A stretch of 64,000 nt of DNA from Sphingopyxis sp. GW247-27LB (GTDB lineage Bacteria; Pseudomonadota; Alphaproteobacteria; Sphingomonadales; Sphingomonadaceae), in assembly GCF_002277025.1 (NCBI RefSeq), contig NZ_NIWD01000016.1, positions 2,468-66,467 on the forward strand, in the 5' to 3' direction. The stretch's first letter is position 1. The number at the start of each line of letters is the position of its first letter. The translations under genes and the position numbers were made by a program. A model generated the notes under the pieces. That model was given only the letters and a program-made list of their open reading frames with translations, did not search any database and was not told the DNA's origin. Shown here one piece after another: positions 30,072 through 37,960 of the stretch.

Positions 30072-31211
30072 TCAGTCGGCCAGCGCCAGCCGCTCGTAGC
30101 GGTCCATATGATAGTCGGCGCTGCCGAACAGGCCTTCGATCAGCGTCGCGCGCTTGAAATAATGACCGATGGCCAGTTCCTGCGTGATGCCGATGCCGCC
30201 GTGGGTCTGGATCGCGTTCTGGCCGACGAATTTCGCGCCGCGGGCGACCTTGTTTTTCGCCGCCGACACCGCCGCCATGCGTTCCGTCTCGGGCAGGTCG
30301 AGCTTCAGCGTGCCCATGATCGTCATCGAGCGCGCCTGCTCGACCTCCATGAACATGTCGACCATGCGGTGCTGGAGGACCTGGAACTTGGCGATCGGCA
30401 CCCCGAACTGCTTGCGCTGCTGCGTATATTCGAGCGTGCCTTCGTGGAGCTTCTGCATCACGCCGGTCGCCTCGGCGCAGACCGCGACCGTGGCTTCGTC
30501 GACGATCTGTTCGATAAGCGACAAGCCCGTTCCTTCGCCGCCGAGCAGCGCGTCGCCGGGGATCGCGACATTTTCGAAATAGATTTCCGAGGCGCGGTTG
30601 CCATCGACGGTCGGATAGTCGCGGCGAACGATGCCGGGCAGCTTCGCGTCGATCAGGAACAGCGACACGCCATCCCTGTCGCGCTGATTGCCACCGGTGC
30701 GCGCGGTGACGAGCAGGTGCGTCGCCCAGGGCGCGGCATAGACGACGCCCTTGTGGCCATTGAGTACCCAGCCCGCGCCGTCCTTCTTCGCGGTGGTCTT
30801 GAGGTTGGCGAGGTCGTAGCGGCCCTGCGGTTCGGCATAGGCGAAGGCGACAATCGCATTGCCCGCGATGATCTCCGGGATCATCGCGTCGGCCTGCGCG
30901 CCGCTGACGGCCTTGAGCGCGCCGCCTGCGATTACGACGGTCGGCAGATAGGGCTCGATCGCGATGACCTTGCCCAGTTCCTCCATGATGATCGCATTTT
31001 CGAGCGCGCCGCCGCCGAGCCCGCCATGCTCCTCGGCGAAGGAGGCGCCGAGCATGCCGAGGTCCTGCGCCAGCGCGGTCCAGATCGCGGGGTCGCGCCC
31101 GACCTCGCTGTCGATGAACTTCTGGCGCGTCTCGAAGCCGTAGGTGTCGCTCAGGAAGCGCGCCAGCGTGTCGCGGATCATGTCCTGCGTTTCGGTGTAG
31201 GTGAAATCCAT
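30072..31211 (-). CDS. Acyl-CoA dehydrogenase (short subunit type)
   Basis: A flavin enzyme introducing an alpha,beta double bond into an acyl-CoA. The 379-residue protein starts MDFTYTETQDMIRDTLARF, has the flavin/substrate segments AFAYAEPQGRYDLANLKT and EHGGLGGGALEN, and ends with the QTHGGIGITQELAIGHYFKRATLIEGLFG block. It differs from the adjacent 397-residue paralogue. Two unequal ACADs side by side recall the obligate alpha2-beta2 enzymes of steroid side-chain breakdown (FadE28/FadE29 type), so a bulky substrate is possible but unproven. GGAAAAG precedes the ATG. Confidence 0.88.
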   Translation of the reverse strand: MDFTYTETQDMIRDTLARFLSDTYGFETRQKFIDSEVGRDPAIWTALAQDLGMLGASFAEEHGGLGGGALENAIIMEELGKVIAIEPYLPTVVIAGGALKAVSGAQADAMIPEIIAGNAIVAFAYAEPQGRYDLANLKTTAKKDGAGWVLNGHKGVVYAAPWATHLLVTARTGGNQRDRDGVSLFLIDAKLPGIVRRDYPTVDGNRASEIYFENVAIPGDALLGGEGTGLSLIEQIVDEATVAVCAEATGVMQKLHEGTLEYTQQRKQFGVPIAKFQVLQHRMVDMFMEVEQARSMTIMGTLKLDLPETERMAAVSAAKNKVARGAKFVGQNAIQTHGGIGITQELAIGHYFKRATLIEGLFGSADYHMDRYERLALAD

Positions 31212-31222
31212 TTCTTTTCCCC

Positions 31223-31310
31223 GTCGCCCCCGCGAAGGCGGGGGCCGCTGTCGTTCTATATTGCGGTGATGGGCAAGGCCGATTGCGTCCCCCGCCTTCG
31301 CGGGGGCGAC
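31223..31310. repeat. REP-like inverted-repeat pair between the ACAD genes
   Basis: Two 22-nt arms, 31223-31244 and 31289-31310, are perfect reverse complements around a 44-nt centre. Each arm is itself nearly palindromic (CCCCCGCGAAGGCGGGGG core). No gene fits here. It is a bimodal REP-like unit, possibly acting as an mRNA-stabilising or attenuating structure within the dehydrogenase operon. Confidence 0.85.
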
Positions 31311-31317
31311 GCTCTCA

Positions 31318-32511
31318 TCAGAGTCCCAAAACCATCTTCGCGATGATGTTGCGCTGGATCTCGTTCGACCCGCCGTAGATCGTCGTCTTGCGCATGTTGA
31401 AATAGGTCGGCGCGGCGCGATGGGCATAGTCGGGCCCGATCGGATGCTCGTTGTCGCCCTCTCCAAACCCTCTGAAATAGGGCGCGCCGTAGTGGCCGAC
31501 CGCCTCCAGCGTCAGCTCGGTCAGTCGCTGCTGGATTTCACTGCCCTTGATCTTGAGCAGGCTCGACTCGGGCCCTGGCCCCTTGCCCGCGTTGGGGCCC
31601 GCGAGGCCCCGCAATTCGGTAAATTCGAGCGCTGTCAGGTCGATCTCGAGCTCGGCGACCTTGCGCTTGAAGAAAGCGTTGGCGAGCAGCGGCTGGTCGC
31701 CGTCGAGCTCGGTCCTTGCGATCGCCTTGACGCGTTCGACCCCGCGCTTCGACGCCGCGACGCCCGCGATGCCGGTACGTTCGTGCGCGAGCAGGAACTT
31801 GGCGCAGGTCCAGCCCTTGTTCTCTTCATAGACGCGCTGCGACTGCGGCACGCGGACATCCTCAAGGAAGACCTCGTTCACCTCATGCTCGCCGCCCAGC
31901 GTGATGATCGGGCGCACGGTGATGCCGGGCGATTTCATGTCGATCAGGAGGAAGCTGATGCCTTCCTGCTGCTTCGCTTCCTTGTCGGTGCGGACGAGGA
32001 AAAAGCCCCAGTCGGCGTGCTGCGCCATCGTCGTCCAGGTCTTTTGCCCGTTGACGATATAGTCGTCGCCGTCGCGCACCGCCGCGGTGCGGAGCGAGGC
32101 GAGGTCGGAACCCGAACCCGGCTCCGAATAGCCCTGGCACCACCAGTCCTCGCCCGACAGGATGCGCGGCAGGAAATGCGCCTTCTGCTCGGGCGTACCG
32201 AAGGTGTAGATCACCGGGCCGACCATCGATAGGCCGAAGGGCATCAGCCGGATGCAGTCGGCGCGCGCGGTTTCCTCGGAAAAGATGAAGCGCTGCGTCG
32301 GGGTCCAGCCGGTGCCGCCATATTCGACCGGCCACGCGGGGGCGACCCAGCCCTTCTTGTGGAGGATGCGGTGCCAGGAGAGGAAATCCTCCTTGGTGAG
32401 CTCGTCGCCCTCGTCCTGCTTGCCGCGCAGTTCGGCGGGGTAGTTTTCGGCGATGAAGCTGCGCACTTCCTGCTGGAAGGCGAGGTCTTCGGGGCTGAAC
32501 TCCATGTCCAT
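31318..32511 (-). CDS. Acyl-CoA dehydrogenase (long subunit type)
   Basis: A 397-residue acyl-CoA dehydrogenase. Visible are the flavin-binding CQGYSEPGSGSDLASL, the WTTMAQHADW segment, and the C-terminal TTIYGGSNEIQRNIIAKMVLG typical of FadE29-like subunits. It is transcribed ahead of the 379-residue dehydrogenase with only the REP pair between, consistent with a two-subunit enzyme. AGGGAGA precedes the ATG. The upstream region carries a 14-bp palindrome that may be the operator of a degradation-pathway regulator. Confidence 0.9.
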   Translation of the reverse strand: MDMEFSPEDLAFQQEVRSFIAENYPAELRGKQDEGDELTKEDFLSWHRILHKKGWVAPAWPVEYGGTGWTPTQRFIFSEETARADCIRLMPFGLSMVGPVIYTFGTPEQKAHFLPRILSGEDWWCQGYSEPGSGSDLASLRTAAVRDGDDYIVNGQKTWTTMAQHADWGFFLVRTDKEAKQQEGISFLLIDMKSPGITVRPIITLGGEHEVNEVFLEDVRVPQSQRVYEENKGWTCAKFLLAHERTGIAGVAASKRGVERVKAIARTELDGDQPLLANAFFKRKVAELEIDLTALEFTELRGLAGPNAGKGPGPESSLLKIKGSEIQQRLTELTLEAVGHYGAPYFRGFGEGDNEHPIGPDYAHRAAPTYFNMRKTTIYGGSNEIQRNIIAKMVLGL

Positions 32512-32555
32512 TGACGATTCTCCCTTGGGCAATGGGCTCTTATAATAAGCACTCA

Positions 32556-32569
32556 CGTTTACGTAAACG
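32556..32569. promoter_or_regulatory. Palindromic operator candidate CGTTTACGTAAACG
   Basis: A perfect 14-bp palindrome lies 45 nt upstream of the dehydrogenase start and next to an AT-rich TATAATAA stretch (32541-32548). It resembles sites of regulators of fatty-acid or branched-chain amino-acid degradation in proteobacteria (LiuR- or TetR-like), by memory only. No regulator gene is adjacent. Confidence 0.5.
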
Positions 32570-32689
32570 GTAAGTTGCGACCCGCAACCTTCCGGCGTGT
32601 CAACATGGCGAAAAGATTGCGCCGAACATCGCGGCTTGTCCAGCGCCCTTCCCTTCCCCATGATGCCGGAAACGGGTGGGGGGTGATCA

Positions 32690-33766
32690 ATGACCAAAGG
32701 CAGGCGCATCGCGCTGTTCATCGTGCTGTTCGCGGCAGTTGTCGCGGCGGTGGTGCTGTTGTTCCAGCGGCCGATCGGCCTCTGGCTGTTCGAGCGCGGA
32801 GCGGCGCAAGCTGCCGCGCGCGATCGGCTTGCCGACCTGCCCGACGGGCTGCATGTCGCGCTCTGCGGTACAGGATCGCCGCTGCCGAGCCGCGATCGCG
32901 CGGGAGCATGCACCGTCGTGATCGCAGGCAAGGCGATGTTCGTCGTCGATGCGGGCGAAGGCGGGGCGCGCAACATTTCCATGATGGGGCTGCCCAACGG
33001 CAAGATCCGCGCGCTGTTCCTGACCCACTATCATTCGGACCATATCGACGGGCTGGGCCCGATGATGCTGCTCCGCTGGACCGCGAGCGGCAACACGGCG
33101 CCCCTTCCCGTCTACGGCCCCGACGGCGTCGAGGCGGTGATCGGGGGCTTCAACGCGGCCTATGCCGCCGACAACCGTTACCGCACCGCGCATCACGGCG
33201 CGGTCGTCACTCCGCCGGCGGCGGCGGGTGCGACCGCCATGCCCTTCGCGATGCCGGCGGCGGCGACGGTCGTCTATGAAGCCGATGGGCTCAAGGTCAC
33301 CGCCTTCCCGGTCGATCATCGTCCGGTGCAGCCCGCGGTGGGCTATCGCTTCGACTATAAGGGGCGGTCGGTGGTGATCAGCGGCGACACCGCGCCTTCG
33401 GCCTCGCTCGAAACCGCGGCGAAGGGTGCCGACCTGCTGATCCACGAGGCGCTGCAGCCCGAGATGGTGCAAGAGCTTTCCGACCGGTTGAAAGCGGCGG
33501 GGCGCCCGATGACGGGGCAGATCATGCACGACATCCTCGATTATCACGCCAGCCCCGCACAGGCCGCTGACAGTGCGCGGCGTGCAGGGGTGAAGATGCT
33601 GGTGCTGAGCCATATCGTCCCGCCCCTGCCCTCGCGCGCCTTTTATGCGGCGTTCCTCGACGGGGCGGAGAGCCATTTCGATGGACCGATCGTCGTCGGC
33701 GAGGATGGGCAATATTTCTCCTTGCCCGCAGGAAGCCGGGAAATCGAGCGCGGGAGCTGGTTTTAG
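32690..33766 (+). CDS. Membrane-anchored metallo-beta-lactamase-fold hydrolase
   Basis: A 358-residue protein with an N-terminal membrane anchor (IALFIVLFAAVVAAVVLLF, about 7-25) and a metallo-hydrolase domain of RNase Z/arylsulfatase-like type: CGTGSPLPSRDRAGAC at the first strand, FLTHYHSDHIDGLGP as the metal site, VISGDTAPS and LSHIVPP later. The metal-binding domain would be in the periplasm. Substrate unknown; such proteins are often annotated as MBL-fold or RNase Z-like, but a periplasmic location argues against tRNA processing. Its stop codon overlaps that of the convergent PAS-domain gene. Confidence 0.85.
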   Translation: MTKGRRIALFIVLFAAVVAAVVLLFQRPIGLWLFERGAAQAAARDRLADLPDGLHVALCGTGSPLPSRDRAGACTVVIAGKAMFVVDAGEGGARNISMMGLPNGKIRALFLTHYHSDHIDGLGPMMLLRWTASGNTAPLPVYGPDGVEAVIGGFNAAYAADNRYRTAHHGAVVTPPAAAGATAMPFAMPAAATVVYEADGLKVTAFPVDHRPVQPAVGYRFDYKGRSVVISGDTAPSASLETAAKGADLLIHEALQPEMVQELSDRLKAAGRPMTGQIMHDILDYHASPAQAADSARRAGVKMLVLSHIVPPLPSRAFYAAFLDGAESHFDGPIVVGEDGQYFSLPAGSREIERGSWF

Positions 33767-34644
33767 CGTCGCGTGACGAGAATCAGCGCACCGTCGCTGG
33801 CATAAGCGCCCCGGCGTTCGGCGATCGACAGGATGACGGGGAGCACCGCACCCTCGCGGGTGACGAGCTCGGATGCGATACGTGCGGGCGCGCCCGTGCG
33901 GAACAGGTCTTCGAGCGCTTCGGCGAAGGCATGACGCTCGCCGAGTGCGAGCAAGGCCGAAAAGCGCACCCGCCGCATCGCGGCCTCGTCGACGCCGACC
34001 ATCGCGGCGAGCGCGGGGCTGGCCGCCTCGATCGCCTCGCGAACCGAGATGCGGGCATGACCGACGCCACCGTCGGCATCGATCGCGGTCGCGAGCGCGC
34101 GCAGCGCATCGCGCTCGGCAAGGTCGCCGATCCCCTCGCTGACGTCGCGCAGGATCAGCGCGCCGCCGACCGGCAACGGAACGAGATCCGCGCGCAGCCA
34201 TTGGCGCGGGCGCAGCAGCCCCGGCACCTCGCCCGCGAAACGCTGGCGATGGTCGATCATCCGCGCGACATGCGGGAAGAGCAGGTTGCTCTCAAGGCCC
34301 GGAAGCGCGCTGGTCAGCGTGTTGCCGATCAGTGCCGGGGCGGCGCATTCGAGCATGTCGGACGCGGCGGGATTGACCGCGACGATGCGGCGCTGCCGGT
34401 CGACGACCAGCACGGCATCGCGGACCGCGTCGAGCAAGGCCGATTGCGAATCCCGCAGAACATCTACGGTCGCGGCTTCCTTTCCATCGAGCTTGCGGTA
34501 GTCGTCGAGCGAGATCAGCACATGCGCGTCCTTGCCGTGGTGGGTCACGACGACGGGCTCGCGCGCCGCCTGCATGCGCCAGTTCGCGAAATCGCGGATG
34601 AATTCGGCCGCCGGGACGCGCCGGGGATCATGTTTCGATGCCAT
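33763..34644 (-). CDS. Phd/YefM antitoxin-type domain fused to PAS-like sensor domains
   Basis: A 293-residue cytoplasmic protein. Residues about 10-53 (VPAAEFIRDFANWRMQAARE, then VVVTHHGKDAHVLISLDDYR) match the Phd/YefM antitoxin fold that binds DNA as a dimer. This is followed by one PAS domain (about 68-165; LLDAVRDAVLVVDRQRRIVAVN) and a second PAS-like segment (about 175-290). No toxin (Doc, YoeB, RelE type) lies on either side. It is therefore probably a ligand- or redox-sensing transcription regulator that reused an antitoxin DNA-binding head; this is inference. The ATG has GGAGGT four bases upstream and is preferred over the GTG at 34650. Confidence 0.75.
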   Translation of the reverse strand: MASKHDPRRVPAAEFIRDFANWRMQAAREPVVVTHHGKDAHVLISLDDYRKLDGKEAATVDVLRDSQSALLDAVRDAVLVVDRQRRIVAVNPAASDMLECAAPALIGNTLTSALPGLESNLLFPHVARMIDHRQRFAGEVPGLLRPRQWLRADLVPLPVGGALILRDVSEGIGDLAERDALRALATAIDADGGVGHARISVREAIEAASPALAAMVGVDEAAMRRVRFSALLALGERHAFAEALEDLFRTGAPARIASELVTREGAVLPVILSIAERRGAYASDGALILVTRR

Positions 34645-34727
34645 GCCCACCTCCAGCGTCCCTTATGGGCTGCGTCGGCGCACTTACGGCCAGAAAACCA
34701 GTCCATTCCCGCGCCGGGGCGGATCGA

Positions 34728-36356
34728 TCAAACGAGCCGCGCGTGGCCGCAGCGCAGCGCGTTGACGCGTGCATCGGCCTCGCCGAGGTGGACGCCGAGC
34801 ACGTCGGTCAGGCTTTCGAGCACGCCGTCGAGCACCGGCGCGGCAGCGCCCACCGTCGTGTCGACCAGCGTCGACAGCGCCTTGGCGTTGAGCCCGAGCC
34901 CGAGGACATTGACCTTTAGTTCGAGCTGATTGCCGAGCGATTGGGCGGCGCCCGCAACCAGGCCGCCGCTTTCGACGGTCTTTACCGTCCCGGCCGCAAT
35001 ATCGTCGCGCGAGAAGGAGAGCGGCTGCTCGGAAAGATCGGAGGCATCGAGCTTTGCCCCGCCGTCGATACTGATCAGCGGCAGGCCAACGAGACGCGCG
35101 GGGCGCGGCTCGAGCGGGCGCTGCATATTCTGGAAATCGGCGGCGCCGACCGACCCGATCGCGACCATCGCGGGCGAGGTGGTGACCGAGAGCGCAACCG
35201 CATCGCTCGCGCCCTTGCTGCAATCGATGTCGGTGATCCGCGCCGAGGCCGACCCGAGTTCGGCGACAATCGGCAGATTGACGCTTGCGAGGGGCGTCGC
35301 GATGCGCGTGCCGATCTTGAGCCGGACCTGCGCGGTGCGGACGATCACCACCTGATCGTCGGTGACCGCGATCAGCGGCGAGTTCGCGGGCGGCTCACCG
35401 ACAATCAGCGCGACGTCGATCCCCGATCCACCCGGCAGATCGCTGGCAAGCGACAGATCGAGCTGACGGTTGGCGTTGCCGAGCAGCAGCATCGCGCGCA
35501 TCAGGCTGAGCAGATTGACCTTCACCGGATTGGCGGCATCGGCGCGAATGCTCGACGCGCGTGGGCCGAGGTCGATCGCGCGCGAGGGGATAAGACTGGT
35601 CGGCACGGCGCTTTCGGCGATCTGTCCGACGGCCGCGGCCGCCTGTCCGTCGCTCGCGCTCGCCAGTGCCGAGAGGATTTGCGGCATGGTGACCCAGCTG
35701 TCGAGGGTCTGGCCGAAGGTCAGCGCGTCGGCGCCGATCTGGGTGCGAAGCGCTTCCGAAAAGGCGAGCAGGTCGACGTCGGCGCTGGCAAGCGCCTGAT
35801 AGTCCATCAGCGAAAGGTTGAGCTGGCTCCCGGTCAGCGCCGACAGCAAGGCGTTGGGTACCCCGCCGTGCACCGCCGCGACGCGCGAGCCGAGCGAAAA
35901 GGCGGCATAGCCGCGCCGCGCCCCGGTCGCGGTCGCATGGACGTCGCGTGCATCGCTGCCGGCGAAGAGACGCGCGAAACTGAGCGGATGGCTGCGCGCC
36001 AGCGTGATCCGCACCGCGTTGGGCGACGCGCCGCCCGCGGCGAAACGTTGCTCGGCGGCGATCGTGGCGTCGGCGGTGTAACTGCCCTCGGTGAACGCAT
36101 CGATGCGGATGCCGCAGTCGCAATTCGCCGTGATGATCCGCTCGGCGGCCGCGCGTTTTTGGTCGGGATCGGCCGCAGCGGCGGCGAGCGCCGCGGCATC
36201 GGCTATGCCTTGGAGTTCTCGGCGGTCGAGGTAGAGCGCACCAACATCGACCGCGAGCGCCGCCGACCCGATCAGTGCGGTCAGGCTGAAGGCGCTGGCG
36301 ATGCTGATGCCGGCGCGAGTGTCGGCGGCGAGCGAGCGAAAGGAAGAAAGCGGCAT
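34728..36356 (-). CDS. TadG-like protein
   Basis: A 542-residue envelope protein with an N-terminal membrane segment typical of TadG (RAGISIASAFSLTALIGSAALAVDVGALYLDRRELQGIADAAALAAA). The large C-terminal region is presumably periplasmic, with only one CDC cysteine cluster and no von Willebrand-type metal motif visible. In Tad systems TadE/F/G are pseudopilin-like or tip proteins. No tadABC, rcpA or flp genes are in the window. A GTG at 36365, overlapping the TadE stop, is an alternative start. Confidence 0.8.
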   Translation of the reverse strand: MPLSSFRSLAADTRAGISIASAFSLTALIGSAALAVDVGALYLDRRELQGIADAAALAAAAADPDQKRAAAERIITANCDCGIRIDAFTEGSYTADATIAAEQRFAAGGASPNAVRITLARSHPLSFARLFAGSDARDVHATATGARRGYAAFSLGSRVAAVHGGVPNALLSALTGSQLNLSLMDYQALASADVDLLAFSEALRTQIGADALTFGQTLDSWVTMPQILSALASASDGQAAAAVGQIAESAVPTSLIPSRAIDLGPRASSIRADAANPVKVNLLSLMRAMLLLGNANRQLDLSLASDLPGGSGIDVALIVGEPPANSPLIAVTDDQVVIVRTAQVRLKIGTRIATPLASVNLPIVAELGSASARITDIDCSKGASDAVALSVTTSPAMVAIGSVGAADFQNMQRPLEPRPARLVGLPLISIDGGAKLDASDLSEQPLSFSRDDIAAGTVKTVESGGLVAGAAQSLGNQLELKVNVLGLGLNAKALSTLVDTTVGAAAPVLDGVLESLTDVLGVHLGEADARVNALRCGHARLV

Positions 36357-36361
36357 GCTGG

Positions 36362-36802
36362 TCACTCCGCAGGCAGTTCGAAGGTTGCGTCGGCGCGGAT
36401 CACATTGCCCGGCGACGGCACGAACGAAGACCGGATGAAGGCGCCCTCGGGCACGGTGAAGGTCACCGCGACGGTCACCGCTTCGGCGGTTTCTGACACG
36501 GCGACGGAGCGGGTCGCGGGCGACACTCCGCGCACCCCGGCGAGACTGCGGTCGACCGCGCGCGTCGCGACCGCAAGCCGGTCGGCGGCGTCGAGTCCGG
36601 TGATCGCGGCGCGCGCGCCGTCATTCGCCGCCTGCTGGACGCTGTGCGCGAGCATGAAATATTGGCCGTAGACGAGGATGCCCATCAGCAGCGCGAGGAA
36701 GATCGGCAGGACGAGCGCCATCTCCACCATCGCCGCCCCGCGGGCGTTGCGGGCGAGGCGGCCGATGGCCAGCGGCGAAGCTATGATGGTCGGATAGGTC
36801 AT
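36362..36802 (-). CDS. TadE-like pseudopilin protein
   Basis: A 146-residue protein with the TadE N-terminal signature RNARGAAMVEMALVLPIFLALLMGILVYGQYFMLAHSVQQAAND: a glutamate at position +5-like of a prepilin-type hydrophobic helix. It ends next to the TadG-like gene, with the two almost overlapping, so they are probably cotranscribed. A prepilin-peptidase cleavage site ahead of the hydrophobic helix is plausible (RGAAMVEMA). Confidence 0.85.
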   Translation of the reverse strand: MTYPTIIASPLAIGRLARNARGAAMVEMALVLPIFLALLMGILVYGQYFMLAHSVQQAANDGARAAITGLDAADRLAVATRAVDRSLAGVRGVSPATRSVAVSETAEAVTVAVTFTVPEGAFIRSSFVPSPGNVIRADATFELPAE

Positions 36803-36961
36803 GCCGCCAGCATGACGGCTTCGGCTAAAAGACAGGTCGCAGCGACGAGCGCGCCGTTTTGCGTATTTTACGAAGAGTCGAAACGAGGCGGAGCCCTGAA
36901 ATCCACCCGGGTTGCGCCTTGGTTACGGAACGATGGCCATTCACTCTCCGCGAATTTCGTG

Positions 36962-36981
36962 ATTCCGGCACAGGCCGGAAT
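36962..36981. repeat. Short palindromic repeat
   Basis: ATTCCGGC/GCCGGAAT, 8 bp with a 4-nt loop, in the 204-nt gap between the TadE-like gene and the GST gene. It matches a frequent intergenic motif of sphingomonads by impression. Otherwise the gap 36803-37006 contains no recognisable gene. Confidence 0.6.
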
Positions 36982-37006
36982 GACGGTCGATCAGTCCGCT
37001 CGCCGG

Positions 37007-37888
37007 CTATTCCGCCGGCTCGGGCGCGATCTTGTCCTGGGTGCGCAGGTCGAAGTCCGAGGCATCGTGCCGCTCGTGGAGCTGGCTCGCGGGGTCGCCG
37101 GTCACGCGGTTGACCATTCGCCCGCGCTTGACCGCGGGCCGCGCGGCGATCTGGTCGGTCCAGCGCTGGACATGCTTGTAATCCTGTACCTGCAGAAATT
37201 CGCCCGCATCATAGACCAGACCCTTGGCGAGCGCGCCGTACCACGGCCACACCGCCATGTCGGCAATGCTATAGTCGGCGCCGCCCAGATATTCGCTCTC
37301 GGCCAGTCGGCGGTCGAGCACGTCCATCTGGCGCTTCACCTCCATTGCATAGCGATTGATCGGATATTCCTGCTTCGTCGGCGCATAGGCATAGAAGTGA
37401 CCGAAGCCGCCGCCGAGAAAGGGCGTGCTGCCCATCTGCCACATCAGCCACGACAGCGTCTCTGCGCGCTTCGCGGAATCGGTCGGCAGGAAGGCGCCGA
37501 ACTTCTCTGCAAGGTAGATCAGGATCGCGCCCGATTCGAACACGCGAATCGGCTCGGCGCCGCTGCGATCGACGAGCGCGGGGATCTTGCTGTTCGGGTT
37601 GGCGCCAACGAAACCGCTCGAAAACTGGTCGCCCTCGCCAATATTGATCAGCCAGGCGTCATATTCGGCGCCGCCATGCCCCGCCGCGAGCAGTTCCTCG
37701 AGCATCACCGTGACCTTCACGCCATTGGGCGTGCCGAGCGAATAGAGCTGGAGCGGGTGCAGGCCGATGGGAAGGTCCTTGTCGTGGGTGGGGCCGGCGA
37801 CGGGACGGTTGATATTGGCGAAGCGCCCTCCGCTTTCCTTGTCCCAGGTCCAGATTTTCGGCGGCACATATTCGCTCTGGTCGGTCAT
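37007..37888 (-). CDS. YghU-type glutathione S-transferase / disulfide-bond oxidoreductase
   Basis: A 293-residue Nu-class GST relative. The YghU landmark NINRPVAGPTHDKDLPIGLHPLQLYSLGTPNGVKV is present, followed by the glutathione-binding thioredoxin-like fold (NPNSKIPALVD, VFESGAILIYLAEKFG) and an all-alpha C-terminal domain. E. coli YghU reduces disulfides or peroxides with glutathione and binds two GSH molecules. It stands alone; a near-palindromic site lies upstream of its start. Confidence 0.9.
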   Translation of the reverse strand: MTDQSEYVPPKIWTWDKESGGRFANINRPVAGPTHDKDLPIGLHPLQLYSLGTPNGVKVTVMLEELLAAGHGGAEYDAWLINIGEGDQFSSGFVGANPNSKIPALVDRSGAEPIRVFESGAILIYLAEKFGAFLPTDSAKRAETLSWLMWQMGSTPFLGGGFGHFYAYAPTKQEYPINRYAMEVKRQMDVLDRRLAESEYLGGADYSIADMAVWPWYGALAKGLVYDAGEFLQVQDYKHVQRWTDQIAARPAVKRGRMVNRVTGDPASQLHERHDASDFDLRTQDKIAPEPAE

Positions 37889-37909
37889 CGCGGCAGCTCC
37901 CGTAATTTC

Positions 37910-37923
37910 ATACTGATCGGTAT
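37910..37923. promoter_or_regulatory. TetR-like operator candidate before the GST gene
   Basis: ATACTGATCGGTAT is an inverted repeat with only one internal mismatched pair (ATAC-T-GATC-G-GTAT). It lies 22 nt upstream of the GST start and the arrangement resembles operators of TetR-family regulators. No regulator is adjacent. Confidence 0.4.
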
Positions 37924-37960
37924 TTAAGCATCCGCCGCGACGCCGTCCACCCGTCGGGGC

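Noticed and set aside
33763..34644. A toxin-antitoxin pair with the MBL-fold hydrolase
   Set aside because: The hydrolase is convergent, membrane-anchored and unrelated to any toxin family.
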